NCBI GenBank assembly: GCA_017390475.1
Contig: JAFPBO010000002.1
Location: 29,488 to 93,487, forward strand
Direction: 5' to 3'
Source of the DNA: Loktanella sp.
Lineage (GTDB): Bacteria > Pseudomonadota > Alphaproteobacteria > Rhodobacterales > Rhodobacteraceae
DNA length: 64,000 nt
Part shown: positions 8,090 through 16,281 of the stretch, piece after piece
Numbering within the stretch: position 1 is the stretch's first letter
Layout of the letters: each line of letters starts with the position of its first letter
Notes under the pieces: generated by a model
Database searches by the model: none
Told to the model about the DNA's origin: nothing
What the model saw: only the letters and a program-made list of their open reading frames with translations
Program-made: the position numbers and the translations under genes

Positions 8090-9649
8090 GTGACAGACTC
8101 GGTTGCCACACCGGTCAGCCTGCCATATGCCGCGTCCGAACTGAATCAGACGGGGTATCGGCCTGTGAGCGATCTGCAAAATAACGCCCGCCACCTGGAT
8201 ACCCTTGACCGGGATCTGCAGCGGTTCTCGCATCTGGAGACCGCCACGCAATATGTGGCCCGGCCAATGGTCGCGCCCGGCATCGCGCTGGCGTTCATCG
8301 TGCTTACGGGGCTGGCAGCATCGGTGTTCTTTGGGGAATCTCCGTCCAGTTTCGTCGTGATCGCTGCGGCGGTTTTCGGCGCCTATATGGCGCTGAACAT
8401 CGGTGCCAATGACGTTGCCAACAATATGGGTCCGGCGGTCGGGGCCAATGCGCTGACGCTGGGCGGCGCGATTGCGATTGCCGCGATCTTTGAAACGCTG
8501 GGTGCGTTACTGGCGGGCGGGGATGTCGTCACGACCATTTCCAGCGGGATCATCGATCCTGCGACAGTGGCGGATACACAGGTCTTTATCTGGGCCATGA
8601 TGGCGGCGCTGATCTCGGCGGCCTTGTGGATCAATCTGGCGACATGGGTCGGCGCACCAGTGTCCACAACCCATTCCGTTGTCGGCGGGGTGATGGGGGC
8701 AGGCATTGCTGCGGCTGGATTTGCCGCCGTGAACTGGACCACAATGAGCGCGATTGCAGCGTCCTGGGTGATTTCGCCGTTTCTGGGCGGGCTGATCGCA
8801 GCGCTGTTCCTTGCCCTGATCAAATCGCGGATCATCTACCAGGATGACAAAATAGCTGCGGCCCGCCGTTGGGTGCCGATCCTTGTGGGCATCATGGTCG
8901 GGGCCTTTGCGACCTATCTGGTACTGAAAGGGTTAAGCCGGGTCGTCACCGTCGGGCTGCAAACCGCAGCCATCATCGGTCTGGTGCTGGGCGTGATTGC
9001 CTGGATCGTGACGATCCCGTTGATCCGGCGGCAATCGCAGGGGCTGGAAAACCGCAACAAGTCGCTCAAGGTCTTGTTCAGTGTACCCCTGGTGATCTCT
9101 GCCGCGCTGCTGAGCTTTGCGCATGGGGCCAATGATGTGGCCAATGCCGTGGGGCCGCTGGCCGCGATCGTTCATGCCGCCGAGTTTGGCACCGTCACTG
9201 CGCAGGTCGCGATCCCTTTATGGGTGATGATCGTGGGGGCCTTCGGGATTTCCTTTGGCCTGTTCCTGTTCGGTCCGAAACTGATCCGGATGGTCGGATC
9301 GCAGATCACCAAGCTGAACCCGATGCGCGCCTATTGTGTGGCATTATCAGCCGCGTTCACGGTGATCCTGGCCAGTTGGCTGGGGCTGCCGGTGTCTTCG
9401 ACGCATATCGCGGTCGGCGCGGTTTTCGGCGTTGGCTTTTTCCGTGAATGGGACGCGGAACGCCGCCTGCGCAACAGCACGCTGACCCGCGAAGCGACAT
9501 TGCGCATCGCACCCGAAGAACGGCGGCGGCGCAAACTGGTGCGCCGGTCGCATTTCATGACGATCATCGCCGCCTGGGTGGTGACCGTGCCTGCCGCCGC
9601 GCTGATCTCGGCACTGGTTTTCGTGGTGTTGAACAGCCTGGCGGTCTAG
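8090..9649 (+). CDS. pit: PiT-family inorganic phosphate transporter
   Basis: A 519-residue inner membrane symporter for inorganic phosphate. The duplicated PiT signature is clear: GANDVANNMGPAVGA near residue 105 and GANDVANAVGPLAA near 346, each followed by the APVSTTHSVVGG / LPVSSTHIAVGA repeat. An N-terminal soluble stretch of about 65 residues precedes the first membrane segment, and a basic Arg-rich loop sits before the last one. The start is GTG at 8090, since no better codon exists before the first membrane segment. It follows the NUDIX gene, and its end overlaps the convergent CaiD-like gene by 4 bp. Confidence 0.9.
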   Translation: MTDSVATPVSLPYAASELNQTGYRPVSDLQNNARHLDTLDRDLQRFSHLETATQYVARPMVAPGIALAFIVLTGLAASVFFGESPSSFVVIAAAVFGAYMALNIGANDVANNMGPAVGANALTLGGAIAIAAIFETLGALLAGGDVVTTISSGIIDPATVADTQVFIWAMMAALISAALWINLATWVGAPVSTTHSVVGGVMGAGIAAAGFAAVNWTTMSAIAASWVISPFLGGLIAALFLALIKSRIIYQDDKIAAARRWVPILVGIMVGAFATYLVLKGLSRVVTVGLQTAAIIGLVLGVIAWIVTIPLIRRQSQGLENRNKSLKVLFSVPLVISAALLSFAHGANDVANAVGPLAAIVHAAEFGTVTAQVAIPLWVMIVGAFGISFGLFLFGPKLIRMVGSQITKLNPMRAYCVALSAAFTVILASWLGLPVSSTHIAVGAVFGVGFFREWDAERRLRNSTLTREATLRIAPEERRRRKLVRRSHFMTIIAAWVVTVPAAALISALVFVVLNSLAV

Positions 9650-10440
9650 CGGCCTTTCCAGACCGGATCACGTTTTTCGGCGAAAGCGCGTGCGCCTTCC
9701 AGTTGGTCGTCACTGGCATAAAGCACATCGACACTGGAAAACTGCCGTTTCGTGATCCGGTTGAGCGCATCCTGAAACCGCATATCCTCTGCCTCGCGGA
9801 CGATTTCCTTGATGGCGGCATAGACCAGCGGTGGCCCGCTTTCGAGCAATCGCGCCAGGTCCCATGCCTTGGGCAGCAGATCAGCGGGCGTCGTGATCTC
9901 GCGCAAAAGACCCCAGCGCAGCGCCTCTTCCGCGTCGAACCAGCGCCCCGTCAGCAGCAGATCCATCGCGACGTGATAAGGGATGCGTTTGGGCAATTTG
10001 ATCGATGCGGCATCGGCGATCGTGCCGGACCGGATTTCGGGCAGCGCAAAGCTGGCGTTGTCAGAGGCGAGGATCAGATCACAGCTAAGCGCCAGTTCCA
10101 GCCCGCCGCCACAGCAAATGCCGTTCACAGCCGCGATCACCGGCTTGTTCATCTGTGGTAATTCCTGCAAGCCGCCAAAACCGCCGACCCCGTAATCGGC
10201 ATCGACGGCATCGCCATCGGCGGCGGCTTTCAGATCCCAGCCGGGGCAGAAGAATTTATCTCCCGCGGCCCGCAGGATCGCCACCCGAAGGCTGTCATCA
10301 TCGCGGAAATCGCGGAACACTTCGCCCATGATCCGGCTGGTGGCCAGATCAATGGCATTGGCCTTGGGCCGGTCCAGCGTGACTTCCAGCACAGCGCCTT
10401 CGCGTCTTGTGCGGATCGGGCCTTCATTCAGCATCTGCAT
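9646..10440 (-). CDS. caiD: Enoyl-CoA hydratase family, carnitinyl-CoA dehydratase-like
   Basis: A 264-residue crotonase. The oxyanion segments NKPVIAAVNGICCGGG and the acidic pair Glu115 and Glu135 are 20 residues apart, as in CaiD (Glu111/Glu131). CaiD interconverts crotonobetainyl-CoA and L-carnitinyl-CoA in the cytoplasm. It is the last gene of the carnitine cluster; its first 17 bp overlap the end of the CoA ligase gene, so it is translationally coupled. A second in-frame ATG lies two codons in and may be the real start. Other short hydroxyacyl-CoA substrates cannot be excluded, but the cluster makes a betaine substrate likely. Confidence 0.75.
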   Translation of the reverse strand: MQMLNEGPIRTRREGAVLEVTLDRPKANAIDLATSRIMGEVFRDFRDDDSLRVAILRAAGDKFFCPGWDLKAAADGDAVDADYGVGGFGGLQELPQMNKPVIAAVNGICCGGGLELALSCDLILASDNASFALPEIRSGTIADAASIKLPKRIPYHVAMDLLLTGRWFDAEEALRWGLLREITTPADLLPKAWDLARLLESGPPLVYAAIKEIVREAEDMRFQDALNRITKRQFSSVDVLYASDDQLEGARAFAEKRDPVWKGR

Positions 10441-12439
10441 CGTCGTTTTCCTTCCAGATCACGGCATCAACCGCGATGGCCCCCTGCGCGCGGACCATCA
10501 GCGGGTTGATTTCTATTTCGTCCAGCAGCCTGTCATCACGCAGCATATTCTGCAACGCCAGTGCCGTGGCGATGACAGCATCCACATCGGCCAGCGGCCT
10601 GCCGCGATAGCCATCCAGCAGGGGCCAAAGCTGCAAATGCAGCAAGGCTGCGCGCAGGTCATCGGCGGTGACCGGCAAGACCAGCGTCACAGTATCGGCC
10701 AACAATTCCGCCGTGACACCGCCAAAGCCCAGCGTCAGCGTCGCGCCATAAACCGGATCGCGCCGCGCGCCGATCAACATTTCGGCCAGCGCGCCGGTGA
10801 CCATTTCTTCGGCGAGATAGCCTGTCGCACCGGGGATATCTGCCTGCCCGTCAAGTGATGGCAGGTTCAGTCGGACGGCCCCGGCCTCAGTCTTATGGGC
10901 AAAACCAAGTCCTTTGAGCACCAAGGGCGGGGTCAGATCGCTGGCCTGTTGCGCCAGATCAGACAGCGTCACGGCGCTGATGCCGCGCGGCGTGGCAATG
11001 TCCGCCGTGTTCAGCAACGCCTTGGCCGCGCTTTCAGGCAGCAACGTCAGCGGGCGCTTGCGCGGGACCACGGGCCATGGCCGCCAATCCGCGCGCCCCG
11101 GCGTCACCTGCGCCGCGCGGATCGCGGCCAGCGTGGTGTCCAGCCCCATCAGGGGCGCGATCCCCTGATCGATCAAGGCAATCGCGCGATCCTCGTCAAA
11201 GTTTTCGGGCAAGGAGGCGACGGGAAAGGCGGGCTTTCCGGTGGTTTTGCCTGCCGCGACGATGGCGTCCAACGCCGGTTCAAAGCTGGCCGGATCGCAG
11301 CGGTCCGCGCGCGGCGGGTCAATCACAAAGATCCCCGCATCATAGCCAGCCAGCATGGTGGTAAAGACATCGGTGGTGCACGGCCCGTCGCCCCAGATGA
11401 ATGTGTGATAATCCAATGGATTGCTAATCGTGACAATCGGGCCAAGGATATCGGACAGGCGGGCGCGCTGTTCTGTGCTGGGGGTCGGAAAATCGAGGCC
11501 AAAAGGCGCGGCCAGATCGGCGACCAGCCCGGCCTCGCCACCCGAACAGGACAGCGAACACAGCCGCCGCCCCAGACCGAGGCCATGGACATGCAGGATT
11601 TTCAGGGTTTCGATCAGTTCGGCGGGGGTGTTCACCTCTGCCACACCGACCTGGCGCAGATAGGCCGATGATGCCGCCCCGCCGCCTGCAAGCGTGGCGG
11701 TATGAGATGCTGCGGCATCGCGCGCGGCGGCGGTCTTGCCCGATTTGATCGCCACGATACCCTTGCCCGCCTGCTGCGCCGCCTCTGCGATGGCGGCGAA
11801 AGCAGGGGCATCACCCAGACCTTCGATATAGAGCCCCAATGCCGTGACGCGGTCATCAGCCAAGAGCGCCTGCGCCAGCTGCGCAAGGCTGACCTGAGCG
11901 GCATTGCCCAGACAGGCGACATAGGCAACCGGCAGGCCACGTGTCTGCATCGTCATATTGATCACGATATTGGAGGATTGGCTGAGCAGCGCCACCCCGC
12001 GTTCCACCCGCCGCCCACCGTGCTGGTCGGGCCAAAGCAGCGCGCCATCGAGGTAATTGATCACGCCATAGCAATTCGGCCCAAGGATCGGCATTTGTCC
12101 GGCATTTGCGACCAGCTGGTCCTGCAGACCGGTTTCGCCTGATTCCGACCAGCCCGATGCAAAGCAGATCGCCCCGCCTGCGCCCATCGTAGCCAGTTCT
12201 GTCACGACATCCAGCGTGGCATGACGGTTCACACCGATGAAGGTCGCGTCGGGGGCGCCGGGCAGGTCAGACAGCGTCGGATAGCAGGTGACACCGGCAA
12301 TCTGATCGCGTGTCGGATGCACCGGCCAGACCGGACCGTCAAAGCCCATCTGCTGGCATTGCGCGATGACATTGCTGGCCCAGCCAGAGCCCAGCACGGC
12401 AATGCTGCGTGGTCGCAACAGGCGCGACAGGTCGGTCAT
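10424..12439 (-). CDS. ADP-forming acyl-CoA synthetase (fused alpha-beta), probable carnitine/betaine-CoA ligase
   Basis: A 671-residue acetate--CoA ligase (ADP-forming) type enzyme: CoA-binding Rossmann domain (about 1-130), succinyl-CoA-ligase-like flavodoxin domains (about 145-430) with the phospho-His at His246 in ASHTATLAG, and a C-terminal ATP-grasp domain (about 450-671). It makes acyl-CoA from acid, ATP and CoA through a phosphohistidine. Between CaiD-like and acyl-CoA dehydrogenase genes it probably activates crotonobetaine, gamma-butyrobetaine or carnitine, the task done by the AMP-forming CaiC in enterobacteria. Upstream lies a 264-bp gap with a repeat pair. The substrate is inferred. 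Confidence 0.75.
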   Translation of the reverse strand: MTDLSRLLRPRSIAVLGSGWASNVIAQCQQMGFDGPVWPVHPTRDQIAGVTCYPTLSDLPGAPDATFIGVNRHATLDVVTELATMGAGGAICFASGWSESGETGLQDQLVANAGQMPILGPNCYGVINYLDGALLWPDQHGGRRVERGVALLSQSSNIVINMTMQTRGLPVAYVACLGNAAQVSLAQLAQALLADDRVTALGLYIEGLGDAPAFAAIAEAAQQAGKGIVAIKSGKTAAARDAAASHTATLAGGGAASSAYLRQVGVAEVNTPAELIETLKILHVHGLGLGRRLCSLSCSGGEAGLVADLAAPFGLDFPTPSTEQRARLSDILGPIVTISNPLDYHTFIWGDGPCTTDVFTTMLAGYDAGIFVIDPPRADRCDPASFEPALDAIVAAGKTTGKPAFPVASLPENFDEDRAIALIDQGIAPLMGLDTTLAAIRAAQVTPGRADWRPWPVVPRKRPLTLLPESAAKALLNTADIATPRGISAVTLSDLAQQASDLTPPLVLKGLGFAHKTEAGAVRLNLPSLDGQADIPGATGYLAEEMVTGALAEMLIGARRDPVYGATLTLGFGGVTAELLADTVTLVLPVTADDLRAALLHLQLWPLLDGYRGRPLADVDAVIATALALQNMLRDDRLLDEIEINPLMVRAQGAIAVDAVIWKENDDADAE

Positions 12440-12467
12440 GGCCGCATCTGCCTGCGGCGCAGGCAGC

Positions 12468-12515
12468 CGGGGGCTTTGCCCCCGGACCCCCAGGATATTT
12501 TTGAACAGATGAAAA
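12468..12515 (+). repeat. GC-rich intergenic repeat, copy 1 (plus orientation)
   Basis: Begins with a C/G hairpin, GGGGGCTTTGCCCCC, continues GGACCCCCAGGATATTTTT and ends near GAACAGATGAAA. A matching copy in opposite orientation lies at 12630-12695. From memory, this hairpin followed by a CAGGATATTT...AGATGAAA tail is a common intergenic repeat of Rhodobacteraceae; the relation of the two copies is seen directly. Confidence 0.6.
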
Positions 12516-12525
12516 GGGCGTGTCG

Positions 12526-12551
12526 CCCTGTCCCGCGTAAGCGAGACAGGG
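12526..12551. terminator. Strong hairpin between the two repeat copies
   Basis: CCCTGTC-C-CGC, loop GTAA, GCG-A-GACAGGG forms a long stem with one mismatch. It sits in the non-coding gap between the acyl-CoA dehydrogenase and CoA ligase genes (both on the minus strand). No run of T follows on either side, so it may attenuate or stabilise the transcript rather than terminate it. Confidence 0.35.
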
Positions 12552-12629
12552 AAACTTCACCTGTTGCGGTCATCGGGGTCCCCCCCTGTACCGCCTGATC
12601 TTTATCGCAGCGATTGATTAACATTTCGT

Positions 12630-12695
12630 TTCATTTGTTCCCAAATATCCTCGGGGGTGAGGCGCGCCAGCGCCGAGGGGGCAGACAGCCCCCTT
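12630..12695 (-). repeat. GC-rich intergenic repeat, copy 2 (minus orientation)
   Basis: Read on the minus strand it is a GGGGGCTGTCTGCCCCC hairpin, an insert with its own GGCGCTGGCGCGCC-like dyad, then CCCCCGAGGATATTTGGG and AACAAATGAAA. It matches copy 1 in structure and tail but differs in the middle. The two copies face each other about 115 bp apart. Confidence 0.6.
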
Positions 12696-12703
12696 CTTTC
12701 TGT

Positions 12704-13867
12704 CTAGCCACCATGCGGGCGCAGCAGTGCGCGGCTGATGATATGGCGCTGGATTTCGCTGGTGCCTTCCCAGATCCGTTCGACCCGCGCATCGCGCCAG
12801 ATCCGCTCCAGCGGCAAATCATCCATCAACCCCATGCCGCCATGGATCTGGATCGCCTCATCGGCAACCATGGCCAGCACTTCGCTGGCTTTGAGTTTTG
12901 CCATGGCCATATCGGCATCGGTCACATTGCCCTGATCGAGCTTCCAGCCTGCCTCCCAAGTCAGCAATTCTGCGGCTTTCAGTTCCATCGCCATATCGGC
13001 GAGTTTGAAACTGACACCCTGAAACTTGCCGATCTGCTGGCCGAACTGGCGGCGTTCGGCGGCATAGCTGATCGCATGCTGCAAGGCGCGGTCGGCGCGG
13101 CCAAGGCAGGTGGCGGCGACTTGCAGGCGGGTGGCACCGAGCCAGTCATTGGCGACCTCGAAGCCTTTATGAACCTCGCCGAGGATATTTTCGGACGGCA
13201 CCCGGCAGTCATCGAACTCCAGCACCGCATTGGAATAACCCCGGTGGCTGACATTGCGATAGCCATCCCGTACGGTGAACCCCGGCGTGCCTTTGTCGAC
13301 GAAGAAGGCGGTGATCTTTTTCTTCTTGCCGCGCGGCGTCTCCTCTTCCCCGGTCGCCATGAAGGCGATGGTGAAACCCGCGATATCAGCATGGCTGATG
13401 AAATGTTTGGTGCCGTTCAGCACCCAGTCGTCGCCGTCCTGTCGCGCGTTGGCCTGCATGCCGCGCAGGTCAGACCCGGCGCCGGGTTCGGTCATGGCCA
13501 GACAATCCCAGGTTTCGCCACGCAGGCAGGGATAGAGGTATTTTTCCTGCTGTGCTTCGGTGCCCGCCAGCAGGATGTTGGACGGTCGCGCGACGCAGGT
13601 CCAGTGCAGCGCGTAATTGGCGCGCCCCAGTTCGCGTTCATAGAGCAGCCAGGAGAGCGTATCGAGGCCTGCGCCGCCGACCTCTTCGGGCATGTTGGCG
13701 GCATAGAGTCCCGCTGCCATCGCCTTGGCCTGAATCTCGCGGATCAGCTCCATCGGCAGATGGCCCGTGCGTTCGACCAAGGCCTCATGCGGGTAAAGTT
13801 CCGCCTCTACAAAGGCGCGGGTCGTGTCCACGATCATCCGCTGTTCGTTGGTCATGCCAAAATGCAT
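12704..13867 (-). CDS. Acyl-CoA dehydrogenase, probable gamma-butyrobetainyl/crotonobetainyl-CoA dehydrogenase
   Basis: A 387-residue flavoprotein of normal family length. Visible motifs are LAMTEPGAGSDLRGM (FAD/substrate loop), RRQFGQQIGKFQ, IQIHGGMGLMDDLP and WEGTSEIQR, whose Glu (about 367) is at the position of the catalytic base. It removes two hydrogens at C2-C3 of an acyl-CoA, passing electrons to ETF. The start codon overlaps the carnitine dehydrogenase stop codon by one base, so the genes are coupled. In this context it most likely oxidises gamma-butyrobetainyl-CoA to crotonobetainyl-CoA, the CaiA-type reaction run oxidatively. The substrate is inferred. Confidence 0.75.
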   Translation of the reverse strand: MHFGMTNEQRMIVDTTRAFVEAELYPHEALVERTGHLPMELIREIQAKAMAAGLYAANMPEEVGGAGLDTLSWLLYERELGRANYALHWTCVARPSNILLAGTEAQQEKYLYPCLRGETWDCLAMTEPGAGSDLRGMQANARQDGDDWVLNGTKHFISHADIAGFTIAFMATGEEETPRGKKKKITAFFVDKGTPGFTVRDGYRNVSHRGYSNAVLEFDDCRVPSENILGEVHKGFEVANDWLGATRLQVAATCLGRADRALQHAISYAAERRQFGQQIGKFQGVSFKLADMAMELKAAELLTWEAGWKLDQGNVTDADMAMAKLKASEVLAMVADEAIQIHGGMGLMDDLPLERIWRDARVERIWEGTSEIQRHIISRALLRPHGG

Positions 13868-15309
13868 CAGGTTTTCCTTTGTCCGACATGGCGGCCTGCG
13901 CTGGCGGGGCGCGGCAGGCTGGCATGAGCATCGCGGATCGGCAGCAGGCGGGCGAGGATATCGGGGGCGGCCGGGCAGGTCTTGCCTGCCGCCATATCGA
14001 CATGCAGCAGCATCTGTTCCAGTGTCGCCACTGGCGTGCCATCTTTCGCGATTGTGATGAAGACATGCAGCCGCTTTTCATCGGCTTCCAGCACCTGCAC
14101 TGATCCGGTCAGGTGGTCGCCCAGTTTTGCCTCGCCCAGATGCAGGATATGGGTTTCGGCGGTGTAATAGCTGTGCCCGCCCGCGACATAATCCATATCC
14201 GCGCCGATCAGCCGCAGCAGCGCGTCCGAGGTTTCTGAGCCTGCAAACAGGTAGCGGCTTTCGGTCATATGGCCGTTGTAATCGATCCAGCTGGGCAGGA
14301 CCTGCAGGTTTACCAGCGGGCCATCGGCATCCGGCGCTTTCACAGTGTCGCGCCGCAATGCGTCATGCGCGTTCAGCACCTGACCGGCCCCCCAGTCGCG
14401 GTCTTTCAGCACCCGCAGAAAGCCGACAAGATTGCCGTCGCGGATGCGTTCCAGATCGCGGATCGAATGATGGCCGGATTGGGCATCCGATTGTCCGGCG
14501 ATCAGATCGACCAGGTCTTCGTTGAAGTCCGGCACATCCATCAATCTGGTCCAGGGCCAGGTCAGGCAGGGGCCGAATTGTTCCAGAAAATGTTTCATGC
14601 CAGCCTCGCCACCTGCGATCCGGTAGGTTTCGAACAGGCCCATCTGGCCCCAGCGCAGGCCGAACCCCATGCGGATCGCCTCGTCGATTTCCTCGGTGGT
14701 GGCGATGCCGTCCTTGACCAGCCACAGCGCCTCGCGCCAGACCGCCTCCAGGAACCGGTCGGCGATATGGGCGTCGATTTCCTTGCGCACATGCAATGGG
14801 AACATGCCAAGGCTGCGCAGCGTGTCTTTGACGGTTTCGATCAGGGTCATGTCGCTGGCGGGGCTGGGCACCACCTCGACCAGCGGCAGCAGGTAGACCG
14901 GGTTGAACGGATGCGCGACAAAGATCGCGGCGGGGTTGATCGCGCCTTCCTGCAATTGGGACGGCTTGTAACCGGATGTGGAAGACCCCAGCGGTGTGTC
15001 AGGTGCCGCGTGCTGGATCTCCGCATAAACGCGATGTTTCAGGTCCAGCCGTTCGGAGACCGATTCCTGAATGTAATCCGCCCCTGTCACGGCCTCTGTC
15101 AGGGTCGTGGCATAGCTGAGCTGGCCCATCGCGGGCAGCGGCACGTCCGATAATGCGGGCAGTGATAATCTGGCATTGTCCAGCACCGCGTTGATTTTGC
15201 GGGGGGCGGCGGGGTCGGGATCGAAGACCGCCACATCCCAGCCGTTCAGCAAGAAACGCGCCGCCCAGCCGCCACCGATCACGCCACCACCGATGATCGC
15301 GGCCTTCAT
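13867..15309 (-). CDS. lcdH: L-carnitine dehydrogenase fused to betainyl-CoA thioesterase
   Basis: A 480-residue fusion. Residues 1-310 are a 3-hydroxyacyl-CoA dehydrogenase-type protein with GGGVIGGGWAARF for NAD and the C-terminal helical domain; residues 330-460 are a hotdog thioesterase domain (WIDYNGHMTESRYL, the active Asp/Asn segment of 4HBT proteins). This fusion is known from rhizobial carnitine dehydrogenases: the first part oxidises L-carnitine to 3-dehydrocarnitine, the second hydrolyses betainyl-CoA to glycine betaine. The gene overlaps the BKACE gene upstream by ATGA and the acyl-CoA dehydrogenase downstream by one base, giving a tight operon. Confidence 0.88.
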   Translation of the reverse strand: MKAAIIGGGVIGGGWAARFLLNGWDVAVFDPDPAAPRKINAVLDNARLSLPALSDVPLPAMGQLSYATTLTEAVTGADYIQESVSERLDLKHRVYAEIQHAAPDTPLGSSTSGYKPSQLQEGAINPAAIFVAHPFNPVYLLPLVEVVPSPASDMTLIETVKDTLRSLGMFPLHVRKEIDAHIADRFLEAVWREALWLVKDGIATTEEIDEAIRMGFGLRWGQMGLFETYRIAGGEAGMKHFLEQFGPCLTWPWTRLMDVPDFNEDLVDLIAGQSDAQSGHHSIRDLERIRDGNLVGFLRVLKDRDWGAGQVLNAHDALRRDTVKAPDADGPLVNLQVLPSWIDYNGHMTESRYLFAGSETSDALLRLIGADMDYVAGGHSYYTAETHILHLGEAKLGDHLTGSVQVLEADEKRLHVFITIAKDGTPVATLEQMLLHVDMAAGKTCPAAPDILARLLPIRDAHASLPRPASAGRHVGQRKT

Positions 15310-16214
15310 AATGGTGCCCTCTTGGTCAGGTGCAAGCGTTCACGCACCGCATCCGGCCCGATCACATTTGCGCCCATGTTTTCCACGATAGTGACTGCCT
15401 TTTCGACCAGCTGCGCATTGCTGGCCAGCACGCCTTTGGACAGGTAGAGGTTGTCTTCCAGCCCGACCCGCACATTGCCGCCCGCCAGCACAGAGGCCGC
15501 GACATAGGGCATTTCATTGCGTCCGAGTGCAAAGGCTGACCAATGCCAATCGTCGGGGACGTTGTTGACCATCGCCATGAAGGTGTTGAGGTCATCCGGC
15601 GCGCCCCAAGGCACGCCCATGCATAGCTGCACCAGCACCGGGTCGGGGATGATGCCTTCTTTTACCAATTGCTTGGCGAACCACAGATGGCCGGTGTCGA
15701 AGGCTTCAATCTCGATCCGCACGCCGGTGGCTGCCATGCGCGCTGCCATGTCGCGCAACATGCCGGGCGTGTTGACCATGACATAATCGGCCTCGGCAAA
15801 GTTCATCGTGCCGCAATCGAGGGTGCAGATTTCAGGGCGGCAATCGACGATATGCTGCACCCGTTCGGCGGCACCTGCCATGTCGGATGTCTGCGACATG
15901 CGGTTCATCGTTTCGGTGCCGTCGAACATCAGATCGCCGCCCATGCCTGCGGTCAGGTTCAGGATCACATCGACCTCTGCGTCGCGGATGCGTTCGGTGA
16001 CTTCGCGGTACAGTGCGGGGTCGCGTGAGGGCACGCCTGTTTCAGGGTCGCGCACATGGCAATGGACAATGGCGGCCCCGGCCTTGGCCGCGTCAATCGC
16101 GGCGGTTGCGATCTGTGCGGGGGAACGTGGCACATGCGGTGACATATCCTGCGTGCTGCCTGATCCGGTGACGGCACAGGTGATGAAAACCTCGCGGTTC
16201 ATGGTGAGTGGCAT
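15306..16214 (-). CDS. BKACE-family 3-dehydrocarnitine:acetyl-CoA cleavage enzyme
   Basis: A 302-residue DUF849/BKACE (3-keto-5-aminohexanoate cleavage) protein, a TIM barrel. The metal site HCHVRDPETG is present (His51, His53), as is the C-terminal GNVRVGLEDNLYLSKG segment. BKACE enzymes transfer the acetyl part of a beta-keto acid to CoA; the version beside carnitine dehydrogenase converts dehydrocarnitine and acetyl-CoA into betainyl-CoA and acetoacetate. The gene starts the carnitine operon, 67 bp from the divergent GlxA regulator, and ends with an ATGA overlap. Confidence 0.85.
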   Translation of the reverse strand: MPLTMNREVFITCAVTGSGSTQDMSPHVPRSPAQIATAAIDAAKAGAAIVHCHVRDPETGVPSRDPALYREVTERIRDAEVDVILNLTAGMGGDLMFDGTETMNRMSQTSDMAGAAERVQHIVDCRPEICTLDCGTMNFAEADYVMVNTPGMLRDMAARMAATGVRIEIEAFDTGHLWFAKQLVKEGIIPDPVLVQLCMGVPWGAPDDLNTFMAMVNNVPDDWHWSAFALGRNEMPYVAASVLAGGNVRVGLEDNLYLSKGVLASNAQLVEKAVTIVENMGANVIGPDAVRERLHLTKRAPL

Positions 16215-16281
16215 TGGCTGTCTCCTTTCCCGGCAGGCTAACAGGGTTGCGCGGGCAGGCTTGGCGATTTACGAAACAGAT

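Noticed and set aside
12440-12703. A CRISPR array or small gene in the repeat-bearing gap
   Set aside because: Only two facing copies exist, with no regular spacers, and no reading frame with a ribosome site.
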